Source: Bin87 sp964347975 (GTDB taxonomy: Bacteria > Chloroflexota > Dehalococcoidia > Lucifugimonadales > UBA3495). From it: a stretch of DNA of 64,000 nucleotides. Each line of letters starts with the position of its first letter. The first letter of the stretch is position 1. Under the pieces are notes generated by a model that was not told the DNA's origin, ran no database searches, and saw only the letters and a list, made by a program, of their open reading frames with translations. Shown here piece by piece: positions 1-8,163 of the stretch. Location of the stretch: positions 62,001 through 126,000 of the forward strand of contig CAYGAY010000002.1 in the NCBI GenBank assembly GCA_964347975.1, read 5' to 3'. The position numbers and the translations under genes were made by a program.

Positions 1-828
1 CCAGCCGATGTACCCGTCAGAACCGGAGATTTCGCGAGACACCGCGCCAAAATCCTGACCTAACATGAGACGCTCACGGACCGCCTCCGGCGCTGCTGGA
101 GATTCCAGCCCCAACACCACAGCTTGCAACTCGACCTGCGGAGCCTCTTCAGGCAGGGATGCCAGCATTCGCGCGAAAAGTTCCGTCTGCTGCAATCGCT
201 CCTCGACGATCCGGCGAAACGCGTCGTCGGTCAGATTGACCTGGGTCAGGAAGTTCTTGTAGGTATTGTCGAATTCAGCGTCCAACTGGGTTTCGTCAAC
301 TTCCTGGCCCGGTTCAGGTGTGGGACGGAATTGCGCGCGGATTGATTCGTCAATCTGCTCGTCCGTGATGTTTATGCCCAGCCCCGGCGCCGCCTGTCGC
401 AGTATCTCGGCGTGGAGAAGATCGGTCAGCAGCTGGAAGGGTATGCGGCTGAAATCAACCTGTCCCCCCTGGTAGCGATTGATCCCCTGGAGAACGCGAA
501 TGCGCTCTACCAGATCGCCCATGGTAAAACGGACGCCGCGTACTTCGCCGGCCATCACGCGAGGTGGGTGAATGAACTGCTGATAGACGCCAACCAGCAC
601 CACGGCGACGATGGCCAGAATCAGCGCCGCTCCCACGCCGATGGCAATGCGCTGACGGCGTGATTCCAACCGACGCCGGCTTCGCGCCGCGGCGAGCGCT
701 TCACCGCTCCCGGATCCGACGCGACGGCTGCGCCCACCGCGCCGTCGGACGGGACGACGCCCCGCCGGTTCAGGCGTTTCGTCTTCCACCGTAGCGCTGC
801 GTTTCCAAGGCAGCGAGAGATTCAACAT
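1..828 (-). CDS. Parvulin-type peptidyl-prolyl isomerase / SurA-like foldase, 3' end cut off by window
   Basis: Read by hand on the minus strand from ATG at 828; 276 codons stay open to the window edge. Residues 1-60 are a basic, Arg-rich cytoplasmic tail, 61-82 a single membrane anchor (IAIGVGAALILAIVAVVLVG), and the rest is exported. About residues 95-225 look like a SurA/PrsA N-terminal chaperone domain (MGDLVERIRVLQGIN, a region rich in DEQIDESI-like helices). The last ~45 residues look like the start of a parvulin (PpiC) domain: QAVVLGLESPAAPEAVRERL followed by a DGYIGW element resembling the family's GGDLGW. Likely a membrane-anchored extracytoplasmic folding factor. It lies just downstream of rpsR on the same strand (28 nt). 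The catalytic half is mostly outside the window, so isomerase activity cannot be judged. Confidence 0.8.
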   Translation of the reverse strand, partial: MLNLSLPWKRSATVEDETPEPAGRRPVRRRGGRSRRVGSGSGEALAAARSRRRLESRRQRIAIGVGAALILAIVAVVLVGVYQQFIHPPRVMAGEVRGVRFTMGDLVERIRVLQGINRYQGGQVDFSRIPFQLLTDLLHAEILRQAAPGLGINITDEQIDESIRAQFRPTPEPGQEVDETQLDAEFDNTYKNFLTQVNLTDDAFRRIVEERLQQTELFARMLASLPEEAPQVELQAVVLGLESPAAPEAVRERLMLGQDFGAVSREISGSDGYIGW

Positions 829-855
829 GGGTAAAGGATCGGGGGATTGGGCCGA

Positions 856-1341
856 CTAACGACCCGAACGCATACCGATGTTGATGCTGTGTTCGGGGGC
901 GTAGGGCAACAGGGCGAGATAACGGGCTCGTTTGATAGCCGTTGCCAGCAATCGCTGGTTTTTAGCGGAGGTGCCGGTTTTGCGGGTCGGTTCAATTTTG
1001 CCCTGTTCGGAGATATAACGTCGCAACCGGTCCACGTCTTTGTAGTCAGGCACGACTCTTTCCACGGTGAAAGCGCAAACGCGCCGGCGCGGGCCGTAGC
1101 GTCGGCCGCCCCGGCCGCCGCCCCGCGGGCCGCCTCGCCCAGGCGGACGCCCGCCGGGGCCACCACCAGGCCGTCCTCCCGGCCCTCCGGGTCTGGGGCC
1201 ACCGGCAAAAGGCGGACGTGCCGGGGCCGGCGCTCCATTGCCGGAACCGGCCGGAGTGGCCGACGGCGCGACGGGCGCGGGCCGAGGCCCGCCAGGTCCG
1301 GGTTCCGGCGCGGTAGATGGTACGGGTGCGGGCGTAGTCAT
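856..1341 (-). CDS. rpsR: 30S ribosomal protein S18 with long Pro/Gly-rich N-terminal extension
   Basis: The C-terminal ~75 residues are S18: RRRVCAFTVERVVPDYKDVD, then LRRYISEQGKIEPTRKTG and KNQRLLATAIKRARYLALLP, which bind 16S rRNA and S6 on the small-subunit platform. The preceding ~85 residues are a low-complexity Pro/Gly/Ala/Arg tract (GGRPGGGPGGRPPGRGG) not found in ordinary S18 (usually 70-90 aa in total). I chose ATG 1341 because GGAGG lies 11 nt upstream; GTG/ATG-type starts further upstream (1371) lack a Shine-Dalgarno. Last gene of the rpsF-ssb-rpsR operon. Confidence 0.93.
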   Translation of the reverse strand: MTTPAPVPSTAPEPGPGGPRPAPVAPSATPAGSGNGAPAPARPPFAGGPRPGGPGGRPGGGPGGRPPGRGGPRGGGRGGRRYGPRRRVCAFTVERVVPDYKDVDRLRRYISEQGKIEPTRKTGTSAKNQRLLATAIKRARYLALLPYAPEHSINIGMRSGR

Positions 1342-1386
1342 TAGCGGCGATTCCTCCGGTATGGGGCGCATCCGCCGGCGGCGGAA

Positions 1387-1860
1387 CTAGAAGGGAAGGT
1401 CATCAACGTCGGTCATTGGGTCGGGTGAATTGTTGGGAGCATAGCCACTGTAGCCGCTGCGCCGGTCATCGTAGCCGCCCCGCTGGTCAGCATAGCCGCG
1501 GTCCTGCTGGCTGCCATAGCCACTATCGGGCTGGTCATCGCGACGGCCCATGAATTGCACATCGTTAACGGTCACATCCAGAGAGAATCCGGGTGTGCCA
1601 TCGCGCCGGTCGTACTGGCGTGACCTGAGCCGTCCCTCGACATAGATCTTTTGGCCGCGAGAGAGGTACTGATTACAAACGTCAGCAAGGCGGCCGAAAG
1701 CAGTACAGTTGAACCACTCGGTTTCCTCGCGCTGCTCCCCGGCAGCAGTGGTGTAGCGGCGACTGCTAGCCACGCTGAATGACGTCATCGGATTGCCGGA
1801 TGTGGAGTACCGCATCTCCGGGTCGCGGCCCACATTGCCAACGATGATTATCTTGTTCAT
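1387..1860 (-). CDS. ssb: Single-stranded DNA-binding protein
   Basis: 157 aa from ATG 1860. The OB-fold occupies about residues 1-105 (start MNKIIIVGNVGRDPEMRYS, core ETEWFNCTAFGRLADVCNQY, GQKIYVEGRLRSRQYDRRDG). A Gly/Tyr/Gln/Asp-rich flexible linker follows, and the protein ends in the acidic tip DVDDLPF that recruits replication and repair proteins. It binds ssDNA as a tetramer during replication, recombination and repair. It sits between rpsF (7 nt upstream) and rpsR (45 nt downstream), the classical bacterial arrangement. Confidence 0.96.
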   Translation of the reverse strand: MNKIIIVGNVGRDPEMRYSTSGNPMTSFSVASSRRYTTAAGEQREETEWFNCTAFGRLADVCNQYLSRGQKIYVEGRLRSRQYDRRDGTPGFSLDVTVNDVQFMGRRDDQPDSGYGSQQDRGYADQRGGYDDRRSGYSGYAPNNSPDPMTDVDDLPF

Positions 1861-1867
1861 GGCAGTT

Positions 1868-2509
1868 TTACGCTTCGGATGCGGGATCTGGTTCAGGCTG
1901 GCTGGCCGGTTCAGCGGCAGGCGTCTCGGCGACTGCGTCGGGCGGCGCTTCGGCGACGACCGCAGGCGCCGGCTCGGCGACCGGACCAGGCGCCGGTTCA
2001 GCAACGGGTGCGGCGGCCGCAGCGGGCGCGTCGCCGGAGGCTGGCGATGGCGCTGCCGGAGCTTGGGCCGGCGGAGCGCCGGAACGCCGGTCGCCGAATG
2101 AGCCGGGAGCATCTGGTATGGGGCCGCCACCGTCAGGCCGCCGCCCACGTCCCGGCGGGATATAGCGAGAGGGCGCGGTTAGAGGGCCGGGAGCCGGACG
2201 ATCCGCCAATGGCCCATCACATTTTACGACGAGAGACCGCAGCACTCGTTCATCCAACCTCAGGTAGTTCTCAAGTTCACGATTGATGGGATTGTCCACC
2301 GTGAAGGAACTGAGGTAGTAGGATCCCTCGAGGAAATTATAGTTTCCTTTTCGGATCGGGTAGGCCAACCGACGAGTTCCCCAAGCTTGTTCAGCGGTTA
2401 TCTCGCCTTCCCGGTTGGAAATAAATGCCTTGATTTCGTCCCAAGCAGCCGACGCTTCCTCTTGATTCAACATCGGGCTTAGGATGGTAACGAGTTCGTA
2501 GTGACGCAA
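1868..2509 (-). CDS. rpsF: 30S ribosomal protein S6 with Ala/Pro-rich C-terminal extension
   Basis: The S6 fold covers residues 1 to ~100 (LRHYELVTILSPMLNQEEAS, GTRRLAYPIRKGNYNFLEGS, LDERVLRSLVVKCD). About 110 further residues are almost only Ala, Pro, Glu and Val (AEPAPGPVAEPAP-type repeats), making the protein 213 aa, roughly twice the normal length. S6 pairs with S18 on the 30S platform. I chose the TTG start at 2509 because CAGGAG lies 9 nt upstream and the family begins at RHYE; the longer reading frame upstream has no ribosome site. The repetitive tail also reads as open frames on other frames, which I treat as shadows. First gene of the operon; promoter at 2547-2575. Confidence 0.94.
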   Translation of the reverse strand: MRHYELVTILSPMLNQEEASAAWDEIKAFISNREGEITAEQAWGTRRLAYPIRKGNYNFLEGSYYLSSFTVDNPINRELENYLRLDERVLRSLVVKCDGPLADRPAPGPLTAPSRYIPPGRGRRPDGGGPIPDAPGSFGDRRSGAPPAQAPAAPSPASGDAPAAAAAPVAEPAPGPVAEPAPAVVAEAPPDAVAETPAAEPASQPEPDPASEA

Positions 2510-2546
2510 GTTCAAAAACTCCTGAATTGGTGCAGGGACGATGAGG

Positions 2547-2575
2547 ATTATAGCATTGAGGGCGGAAACTGTCAG
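2547..2575 (-). promoter_or_regulatory. Sigma70-type promoter of rpsF-ssb-rpsR
   Basis: On the minus strand a -35 box CTGACA (2575-2570), a 17-bp spacer and a perfect -10 box TATAAT (2552-2547). Transcription would start near 2540, leaving a leader of about 30 nt before the TTG start of rpsF at 2509. The near-consensus quality fits a highly expressed ribosomal operon. Confidence 0.8.
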
Positions 2576-2708
2576 TCCCCCATCGCGCTCATACGTACCC
2601 ACTTTAACCGGTCATTCCACGACCGCCGCCGGCGGGCGATGGAGTCTCGTTCCGGCGGCCGCCGCTTCCTGTTGCGAGAGCCTTGACGGAACGACCATTG
2701 CTACGCCG

Positions 2709-2792
2709 GCGAGATTGCCAACCCCGTATCAAAGCCGTCCCCGTGCCTGACACGGGGTACGGGGGCGCAATGACCAAGTGGGTACGCGTGAG
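2709..2792. repeat. Partial copy of dispersed palindromic repeat
   Basis: The segment contains GAGATTGCCA near 2711 and, at 2768-2792, CAATGACCAAGTGGG followed by ACGCGTGAG, matching the right arm of the full palindrome at 17881-18019. Between them lies CCCCGT..ACGGGGTACG, the core of a second repeat family seen at 29581, 36287 and 52301. It occupies much of the 365-nt gap 2576-2940 between the rpsF promoter and the MFS gene; I see no gene there. Confidence 0.6.
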
Positions 2793-2940
2793 CCCATCGC
2801 GGCGCAATCTGCGACTGGCGATAAGAGTTTTTGATATTCCTCATCAACTTATATGTCTTGTGCCCATATTCACCAAAGGCGTAAAATGCGCTGCGTTGCG
2901 CAACGGCAATCGTCGTGTTGCGCCGTTTTCCTTACCCGCC

Positions 2941-4335
2941 ATGAGCACCGACGCCGGACCATCCGCCGGGCCACGCCCCCGATTCCGCCGGCCCAACATT
3001 TACTACGGTTGGTACATCGTCTTCGCCACCGGCTTCGTGATGACGATAGCCACGGTGCCGTTGTTCCACGCGATGACCCTGTGGGCCGTCGCCCTCGAAA
3101 ACAGTTTCGGCTGGCCCCGGGGTCAACTGTCGCTGGCCCTCACGTTGACCCGCATCGAAGGTGGCCTCATGGGCCCCATCGAAGGCTACCTGACCGACAA
3201 GCTCGGCGCCCGCAAGATGGTGTTCATCGGCTTCATCATCCTGGGGATCGGCTTCCTCATCTTCTGGCAGATCGACGCCGGCTTCTGGCCCGTCGCGCCG
3301 CTGTACATGTTCTACGTCGCCTACATGGTCATGGCGGCGGGCCAGGGTATGGGCAGCTGGGTGCCGATGATGACCACCATCAACAACTGGTTCTCCCGCC
3401 GGATGGCCTCCGCCATGGGCTGGGCCAACTTCATGAGCCGGGGCGGCGCGCTGCTGGTCATCCCGCTCATCGACCTCGGCATCAACGGCAGCGTAGGCGT
3501 GCCCTTCACCGGGCACACATTGTCAATCGCCGGCGTGCTGGGATGGGAGAGCGTAGCCCTCGTCCTGGCCGTCATCATCCTCGCCGCCGCCTTCCCGCTG
3601 TCCTACGTGATCCGCAACCGCCCGGAGGATATGGGTCTCCAGGCGGAGGGAACCGAAAGCGCGTCCTCGGCGCGCGGCGGCCGGCGGCCGGCGCCGCCCC
3701 AGGGTCTTACCGCTCAGCAGGCGGTGCGCACCTCGGCCTTCTGGCTCATCGCCTTGGGGCACGGCATGACCAGCATGATCATCCTGGCCATCTTCACCCA
3801 CCTGGGCCTGCTGCTCAAGGATGCCGGACTGGAGGAGTACGCTGGCACCGTGGTGATCCTCTACACCCTGGTGTCCATGTTCGCGCAGCCCCTGGGCGGC
3901 TACATCGGCGACCGCTTTCCCAAGCGATATGGGCTGTTCGTTTTCACCACGATACAGGCCGGCGCCGTGCTGCTGCTCACCTTCAGCGCCGAGCTCTGGA
4001 TGTTCTACACCTTCTCAGTAATCTTCGGTCTGGGGTTCGGCGGACGCAACCCGCTCACCACTTCAATCCGCGGCGAGTACTTCGGCCGGGGCAACTTCGG
4101 TAAAATCCTGGGCATCAGCACCATTCCCATGAATGGACTGCTGCTCATCTCCAGCCCCTTTGCCGGCTATATGTACGATTGGCGGGGCTCCTACACCATC
4201 GCCTTCCTGGTGCTGGCGGCGTTCAACTTCGCCGGCGGCGTCTGTTTCCTCTTCGCCCGACGCCCTCGGATCCCCACCGCGCCGGCAGCCACGGCCCCCG
4301 TCGCCGCTCCGGCCCCCGCCGTCGGAGACTCGTAG
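2941..4335 (+). CDS. Major facilitator superfamily transporter (oxalate/formate or monocarboxylate type)
   Basis: 464 aa from ATG 2941 (MSTDAGPSAGPRPRFRRPNI). About twelve hydrophobic segments in two halves, separated by a hydrophilic loop near residues 230-260 that contains SARGGRRPAPPQ. The loop between helices 2 and 3 carries GYLTDKLGARKMVF, the MFS signature GxxxDxxGxRk, and its counterpart in the second half is GGYIGDRFPKRYG. The start YYGWYIVFATGFVM resembles the MCT/OxlT subfamily, which moves organic anions across the inner membrane; the substrate cannot be told. An in-frame extension to 2683 runs through repeat DNA and is not credible. No clear Shine-Dalgarno. Monocistronic, convergent with the cyclophilin gene. 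Confidence 0.85.
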   Translation: MSTDAGPSAGPRPRFRRPNIYYGWYIVFATGFVMTIATVPLFHAMTLWAVALENSFGWPRGQLSLALTLTRIEGGLMGPIEGYLTDKLGARKMVFIGFIILGIGFLIFWQIDAGFWPVAPLYMFYVAYMVMAAGQGMGSWVPMMTTINNWFSRRMASAMGWANFMSRGGALLVIPLIDLGINGSVGVPFTGHTLSIAGVLGWESVALVLAVIILAAAFPLSYVIRNRPEDMGLQAEGTESASSARGGRRPAPPQGLTAQQAVRTSAFWLIALGHGMTSMIILAIFTHLGLLLKDAGLEEYAGTVVILYTLVSMFAQPLGGYIGDRFPKRYGLFVFTTIQAGAVLLLTFSAELWMFYTFSVIFGLGFGGRNPLTTSIRGEYFGRGNFGKILGISTIPMNGLLLISSPFAGYMYDWRGSYTIAFLVLAAFNFAGGVCFLFARRPRIPTAPAATAPVAAPAPAVGDS

Positions 4336-4381
4336 AGGTCTCAGGTCCGGCGGGGGACGCAGACGTGCCGCGCAAAAGATT

Positions 4382-4406
4382 GCGGGCAGGTTGGGAACCC
4401 GCCCGC
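4382..4406. terminator. Hairpin between convergent genes, probable bidirectional terminator
   Basis: GCGGGC, a mismatch, GGTT, a GGG loop, AACC, a mismatch and GCCCGC form a 10-bp interrupted stem between the MFS gene (ends 4335) and the cyclophilin gene (ends 4435). The minus-strand side runs into ATCTTTTGC, a modest T-tract; the plus side has none. Confidence 0.5.
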
Positions 4407-4434
4407 ATCGTTCAGTATCCGTACCGTTTACCGG

Positions 4435-4971
4435 TCAGCCGAGAGCGGTCTCGGTGATCTCGATGTTGTGGATGCCGAGGCGCTCCGTGGGCTGGGAGTT
4501 TTCCCCGCTCCGGCTCTGCCGGACCGGGGAGGTGGCGATAGCGTCCAGCACATCGTCGCCGTCGGTCAATCTCCCGAAGATAGTGTAGTTGGGCGCGAGT
4601 CCAACGTTGGCGCCGTGCACGATGAACCACTGGCTGCCGTTGGTGTTGGGGCCGGCGTTGGCCATGGCCAGCGTGCCCCGCGTGTAGGGGCGGGTAACTT
4701 CCTCGTCCCGGAAGCGGTAGCCCGGGCCGCCGGTGCCGTCGCCTCGGGGACAACCTCCCTGGATCATAAAACCGTTAATGACGCGATGGAACTGATTGTC
4801 TTCGTAAAAACCGTCGCGAGCCAGGAACACAAAATTGTTGACGGTCAGCGGCGCCACTTCAGACAGAAGCTCAATTGTCATGTCTCCCTTATCGGTTTTG
4901 ATGATGGCGTGATATCGCTTGGCGCCTTCAATGACAAGGCCGGGCGGGTTCTCATATTGCTTGGGGGGCAT
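4435..4971 (-). CDS. Cyclophilin-type peptidyl-prolyl cis-trans isomerase
   Basis: 178 aa, the usual length for a bacterial cytosolic cyclophilin. It catalyses cis-trans isomerisation of prolyl peptide bonds. Conserved elements in order: VNNFVFLARDGFYEDNQFHR with the catalytic Arg in FHRVINGFMIQGG, then GYRFRDEE, LAMANAGPNTNGSQWFIV (substrate-binding FI) and TIFGRLTDGDDVLDAI. No signal peptide, so probably cytoplasmic. The start at 4971 is supported by AGGAGG 6 nt upstream. Apparently a single-gene unit, divergent from the dehydrogenase at 5135. Confidence 0.93.
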   Translation of the reverse strand: MPPKQYENPPGLVIEGAKRYHAIIKTDKGDMTIELLSEVAPLTVNNFVFLARDGFYEDNQFHRVINGFMIQGGCPRGDGTGGPGYRFRDEEVTRPYTRGTLAMANAGPNTNGSQWFIVHGANVGLAPNYTIFGRLTDGDDVLDAIATSPVRQSRSGENSQPTERLGIHNIEITETALG

Positions 4972-5097
4972 TGGGCGCCTCCTGATCAGTGTCGTGCGGT
5001 TTGACTGCGGGGATTATACAGCAACGCAGTGCCTGGAACTGACCGTCGCCGTCGAGTTGGTCGGCGGGCAATCCCAGGGACCGCCAGGAACGTATCG

Positions 5098-5103
5098 TAT
5101 AAT
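5098..5103 (+). promoter_or_regulatory. -10 box upstream of the Glu/Leu/Phe/Val dehydrogenase
   Basis: A perfect TATAAT lies 31 nt before the ATG at 5135. I find no good -35 hexamer at 16-18 bp, so this is a -10 match only. Confidence 0.4.
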
Positions 5104-5134
5104 AGAGACACCGGGAGATGCAGGAGGCGTTGCA

Positions 5135-6223
5135 ATGGATGTGCTGAATACGATGGCAAATCGGGGCCATGAGCAGGTGGCGATGTACAGTGATCCGGCA
5201 TCGGGCCTGCGCGGAATTATCGCCATTCACGACACCACCCTGGGGCCTTCCTGCGGCGGCGTTCGGATGTGGCCCTACGCCACCGAGGCCGACGCGCTGG
5301 CCGATGTTCTGAACCTGTCGCAGGCCATGACCTACAAATCGGCGGTGGCGGGTCTCAACCTGGGCGGCGGCAAGGGCGTGATAATCGGCGACCCGCGCAC
5401 TGCCAAGACCGAGGCATTGCTGCGCGCCTGGGGGCGATTTGTGGATACCCTGGGCGGCCGGTATTTGACCACCACGGACGTGGGAACCACCGGACGGGAT
5501 CTGGAGACCATCCACCAGGAAACGGAGCATGTGGTGGGGCTGGATCTGACCCTGGGCGGCAGCGGAGACACCTCGGTCATGACCGGATTGGGCGTGTACA
5601 TGGGTATGCGGGCCTGCGCCGCCGACGTTTGGGGCGCCGATTCCCTGCGCGGCCGCACGGTGGCGATGCAGGGGTTCGGCAAAGTGGCGACGCATACGGC
5701 AGAACACCTGCTGGACGATGATGCGCGAGTAATCGCCACGGACGTGAGCGAGATTGCCCTGGACCGGGCGCGACAAATGGGCGTGAAGGTGGTGGCCGCG
5801 GACGACATTTACGACGTGGACTGCGACATTTTCGCTCCCTGCGCCCTAGGTGGCGTCATAAACGCCAGGACGATAGATCGCCTGCGCTGCCGCATCGTGG
5901 CCGGGGGAGCCAATAACCAGCTGGCCACGCCGGAAGATGGCGAAGGGCTGCACCGGCGGGGCATCATCTACGCGCCGGACTTTCTCATCAACGCCGGAGG
6001 CATAATCAACGCAGCGGCGGAGATCGGCCAGCCGTACAACCCGGAACGCTCGCGGCAGCAGACCGAACGCATTTACGAGCAAATGTCCGCCGTTCTAACC
6101 ACCGCGCGCAAAAAGGAAATCGCCACGGCCCGGGCGGCCGATATGCTGGCAGAAGCGCGCCTGGCGGAGGTACGGCGGGGCCGCCGGATTTGGCGGGGGA
6201 GTCAGAACTCACGCCGGCGCTGA
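5135..6223 (+). CDS. Glu/Leu/Phe/Val dehydrogenase (leucine/valine dehydrogenase-like)
   Basis: 362 aa, the length of the NAD-dependent leucine/valine/phenylalanine dehydrogenase subgroup (glutamate enzymes are longer). It deaminates branched or aromatic amino acids to 2-oxo acids, with ammonia release. Substrate-binding domain: PSCGGVRMWPY and NLGGGKGVIIGDP with the catalytic lysine; then TTTDVGTTGRDLE and SVMTGLGVYMGM. The Rossmann domain begins at GFGKVATHTAEHL, and ATDVSE supplies the acidic residue expected for NAD. C-terminal landmarks are ANNQLATPEDGEGL and NAGGIINAAAE. The ATG at 5135 has CAGGAGG 7 nt upstream; the open frame back to 4919 overlaps the cyclophilin gene and is rejected. 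Its 3' end overlaps the convergent gene at 6202 by 22 nt. Confidence 0.9.
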   Translation: MDVLNTMANRGHEQVAMYSDPASGLRGIIAIHDTTLGPSCGGVRMWPYATEADALADVLNLSQAMTYKSAVAGLNLGGGKGVIIGDPRTAKTEALLRAWGRFVDTLGGRYLTTTDVGTTGRDLETIHQETEHVVGLDLTLGGSGDTSVMTGLGVYMGMRACAADVWGADSLRGRTVAMQGFGKVATHTAEHLLDDDARVIATDVSEIALDRARQMGVKVVAADDIYDVDCDIFAPCALGGVINARTIDRLRCRIVAGGANNQLATPEDGEGLHRRGIIYAPDFLINAGGIINAAAEIGQPYNPERSRQQTERIYEQMSAVLTTARKKEIATARAADMLAEARLAEVRRGRRIWRGSQNSRRR

Positions 6224-6732
6224 AACTTCCTCGCCTTGCCCACCCACCGCAACTCGAAATACCCTTCTCCCGCGTGTAGTTCGGGTCCGTAGGGAAAGAT
6301 GTGGAGCCGTCCCGGAGTGTGGAGGTCTGCCGGGTGTTGGCTACTGTCGCGCGGGTCGGGAGGGCCCGGGAGTACGCCAGCGTTCGGGGGTGAAGGGACG
6401 CAACGGGCTGCGGTCGGGGCCGAGCGGCATTTGGAGCGACGCCCAGGTTTGACTTTCGGGGTCGAATGGTTCCTACCACTAGTCAACGCCGGATGGCGCA
6501 CAACCTTTAGGGCCAAGTCGTAGTATGCTCCGGCTTTCCGCAGGGCTAACTCCGACCAGCCCGCGTCCCGGTGTACGTTAGTGAATTCTATGGCTGTAGC
6601 CGCCAGCCAGAAGCTCACCTTTGGCTCCGCAAAGCGTTCCAAAGGCAGATGTGGGTTGGCGGACAGGTCAAGGATGAGCGCGCATCCCGCCGGTGATCCA
6701 AGCAGGGCTTGGGCTTTCTCTTCATTGGTCAT
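6202..6732 (-). CDS. Hypothetical protein
   Basis: I do not recognise this family. 176 aa from ATG 6732 (GGAG 10 nt upstream). The first ~85 residues look like an ordered helical domain (MTNEEKAQALLGSPAGCALI, then FWLAATAIEFTNVHRDAGWS and LRKAGAYYDLALKVV). After about residue 95 the composition becomes Pro/Arg/Ser-rich and disordered-looking, and the last ~25 residues (FPYGPELHAGEGYFELRWVG) again look structured. The mid-protein change could reflect paired frameshifts or a real linker. It lies 32 nt downstream of the DUF3179 gene's stop, on the same strand. Confidence 0.5.
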   Translation of the reverse strand: MTNEEKAQALLGSPAGCALILDLSANPHLPLERFAEPKVSFWLAATAIEFTNVHRDAGWSELALRKAGAYYDLALKVVRHPALTSGRNHSTPKVKPGRRSKCRSAPTAARCVPSPPNAGVLPGPPDPRDSSQHPADLHTPGRLHIFPYGPELHAGEGYFELRWVGKARKFQRRREF

Positions 6733-6764
6733 GATTATATGCTCCGGCCCAGGTGAGCGGCTAG

Positions 6765-8159
6765 TTACCTTTGATACACCATCGTATCCGGTCGATAAAC
6801 CGCCCATGAGAACCAGAGTTGCCCGCTCCGTCCGGGTACCGCTTCCAACTGCGTTCCTGCCAGCGGGCCGCTCACGGCGCGTCCGAAGATGTCCCATTCG
6901 CTGCCCGTCTGTTCGTCGGTGATGCGGCCATCGGCGTCAGCGGCAAAGGTCAGCGTCGCGCCATCCGGCCCAGTGGACGAGAATATGCCGGCGGCGCCCA
7001 CATCCCGTCCGGCGGCTATGGAACCGGAGTCCAGCGCCGATGCCGTCCCCGGCATCCAGAAGACCACAATGTCCTCGCCGGCCACGGAGGCCGACACCAC
7101 ACGCTCCTCGGCCAGGGTAGTGAAAGACACCGCCCAAGCCTCGCTGCCACGCTCGACGGCGACGACACGCTCGACGGCAGGCAGGCGCGGGTCTTGCTCA
7201 CCGCTGAATAGGAAGGGTTCACTTCCGGGACGGTCATAGCCGGCATATGGGTTCTGTCCATAGGGGCGACCGGATGCGGGTCGGGAAAGCACCTTTCCAT
7301 CAGGGTACGCTGTTTTGAAATCATCCCACGACACGATGGACAGGTAAAGTTGTTCCAACCGGCGGCCGGCGTAGTGGCCGATGACGCCCTCGCCGCCGAA
7401 TTCCTGCCACCAGGATTCGGTCTGACGGTCGTACATCAGCAAGTTGCTGTTACGAAGAGCGCCGGTGGTGCCGAAATCCAGTATCTCGCCGTCAACCGTC
7501 CGCCTGAACACGAAGGCGGTATTACAGAGGGGTCAAAACGTAATGACAACCGGTTCGTCCCCAACGGTGTCGTTGACTATCTCATGCCAGACCATGACTT
7601 GAACCGGATAGGCGCGAGCATCACCGTTGAGATCAATTACCTGCACCGGTTCCCGTGGGTCCAACCACGCGTCGGCATCGGCCACGGTTTCAAACTCCGG
7701 GTTGTCAATGGCGGGGATGCCGTCTTTGGAAGGCCCACCGGTCATGATCTCATCGAACGAGATGGTCGAGCGGGTGAAATCGGTGTCCCAGGATGCCCGG
7801 AGTAAGCGTTGGAACCTGGTACGGGCGGCTTCCGCCTCTTCTGCGCCAACCGAATGTACCGCCGCGCCTTCCGGCGATACCGGGATTGTCGTGGCGGCCG
7901 GCAAGTTCGTAGCAACCGGGGCTGCCGTTGCCGGCGCAACAACGGTAGCGGATTCGAGCAATGCCGCCGTGGGCAGCGGGGTGGCTGGCGCGCCGGTGGG
8001 GAACGCCGCGTCGGTAACAACCGTGGGCAGGATGGCCGGATCGACCCGGTCGGGAACCTGGGCAGTAGCACAGGCCATCGCCAAACTCAACGTCAACAGC
8101 GCCAGCGTGACCGTCAGCCGCGCCGGCGCCAGAATTACGCGCCGCCGATCCTTCAACAA
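6765..8159 (-). CDS. DUF3179 domain lipoprotein with in-frame UGA (candidate selenocysteine) at the CPLCN motif
   Basis: Two abutting open frames (7533-8159 and 6765-7511) are in the same reading frame; only TGA at 7535-7533 separates them. Joined, they give one 464-residue DUF3179 protein: a signal sequence with a Cys near residue 30 (LALLTLSLAMAC), a Thr/Ala/Pro linker to ~residue 110, then the domain (ARAYPVQVMVWHEIVNDTVG, PVVITF-U-PLCNTAFVFRR, TGALRNSNLLMYDRQTESWW, ending FSWAVYRPDTMVYQ). The family normally has Cys where the UGA is (FCPLCN), so the stop falls exactly on residue 209, the first Cys of a likely redox or metal motif. A 6-bp hairpin follows 13 nt after the UGA. Either a selenoprotein or a TGC/TGT to TGA mutation or error. 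The TTG start is uncertain. Function of DUF3179 is unknown; probably periplasm- or surface-facing. Confidence 0.72.
7500..7519 (-). promoter_or_regulatory. Candidate bacterial SECIS hairpin of the DUF3179 gene
   Basis: Minus-strand reading: UGA (7535-7533), 13 nt, then CCGCCU (7519-7514), loop UCGUGUUC (7513-7506) and AGGCGG (7505-7500), a perfect 6-bp stem. The loop starts 20 nt after the UGA and contains GU, matching the geometry of known bacterial SelB-binding hairpins. Stems this short occur by chance in GC-rich DNA, so the call rests on its position. Confidence 0.5.
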
Positions 8160-8163
8160 TGGG

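Noticed and set aside
2683..2940. N-terminal 86-codon extension of the MFS transporter
   Set aside because: The stretch lies in dispersed-repeat DNA and is hydrophilic; the family begins near the Met at 2941.
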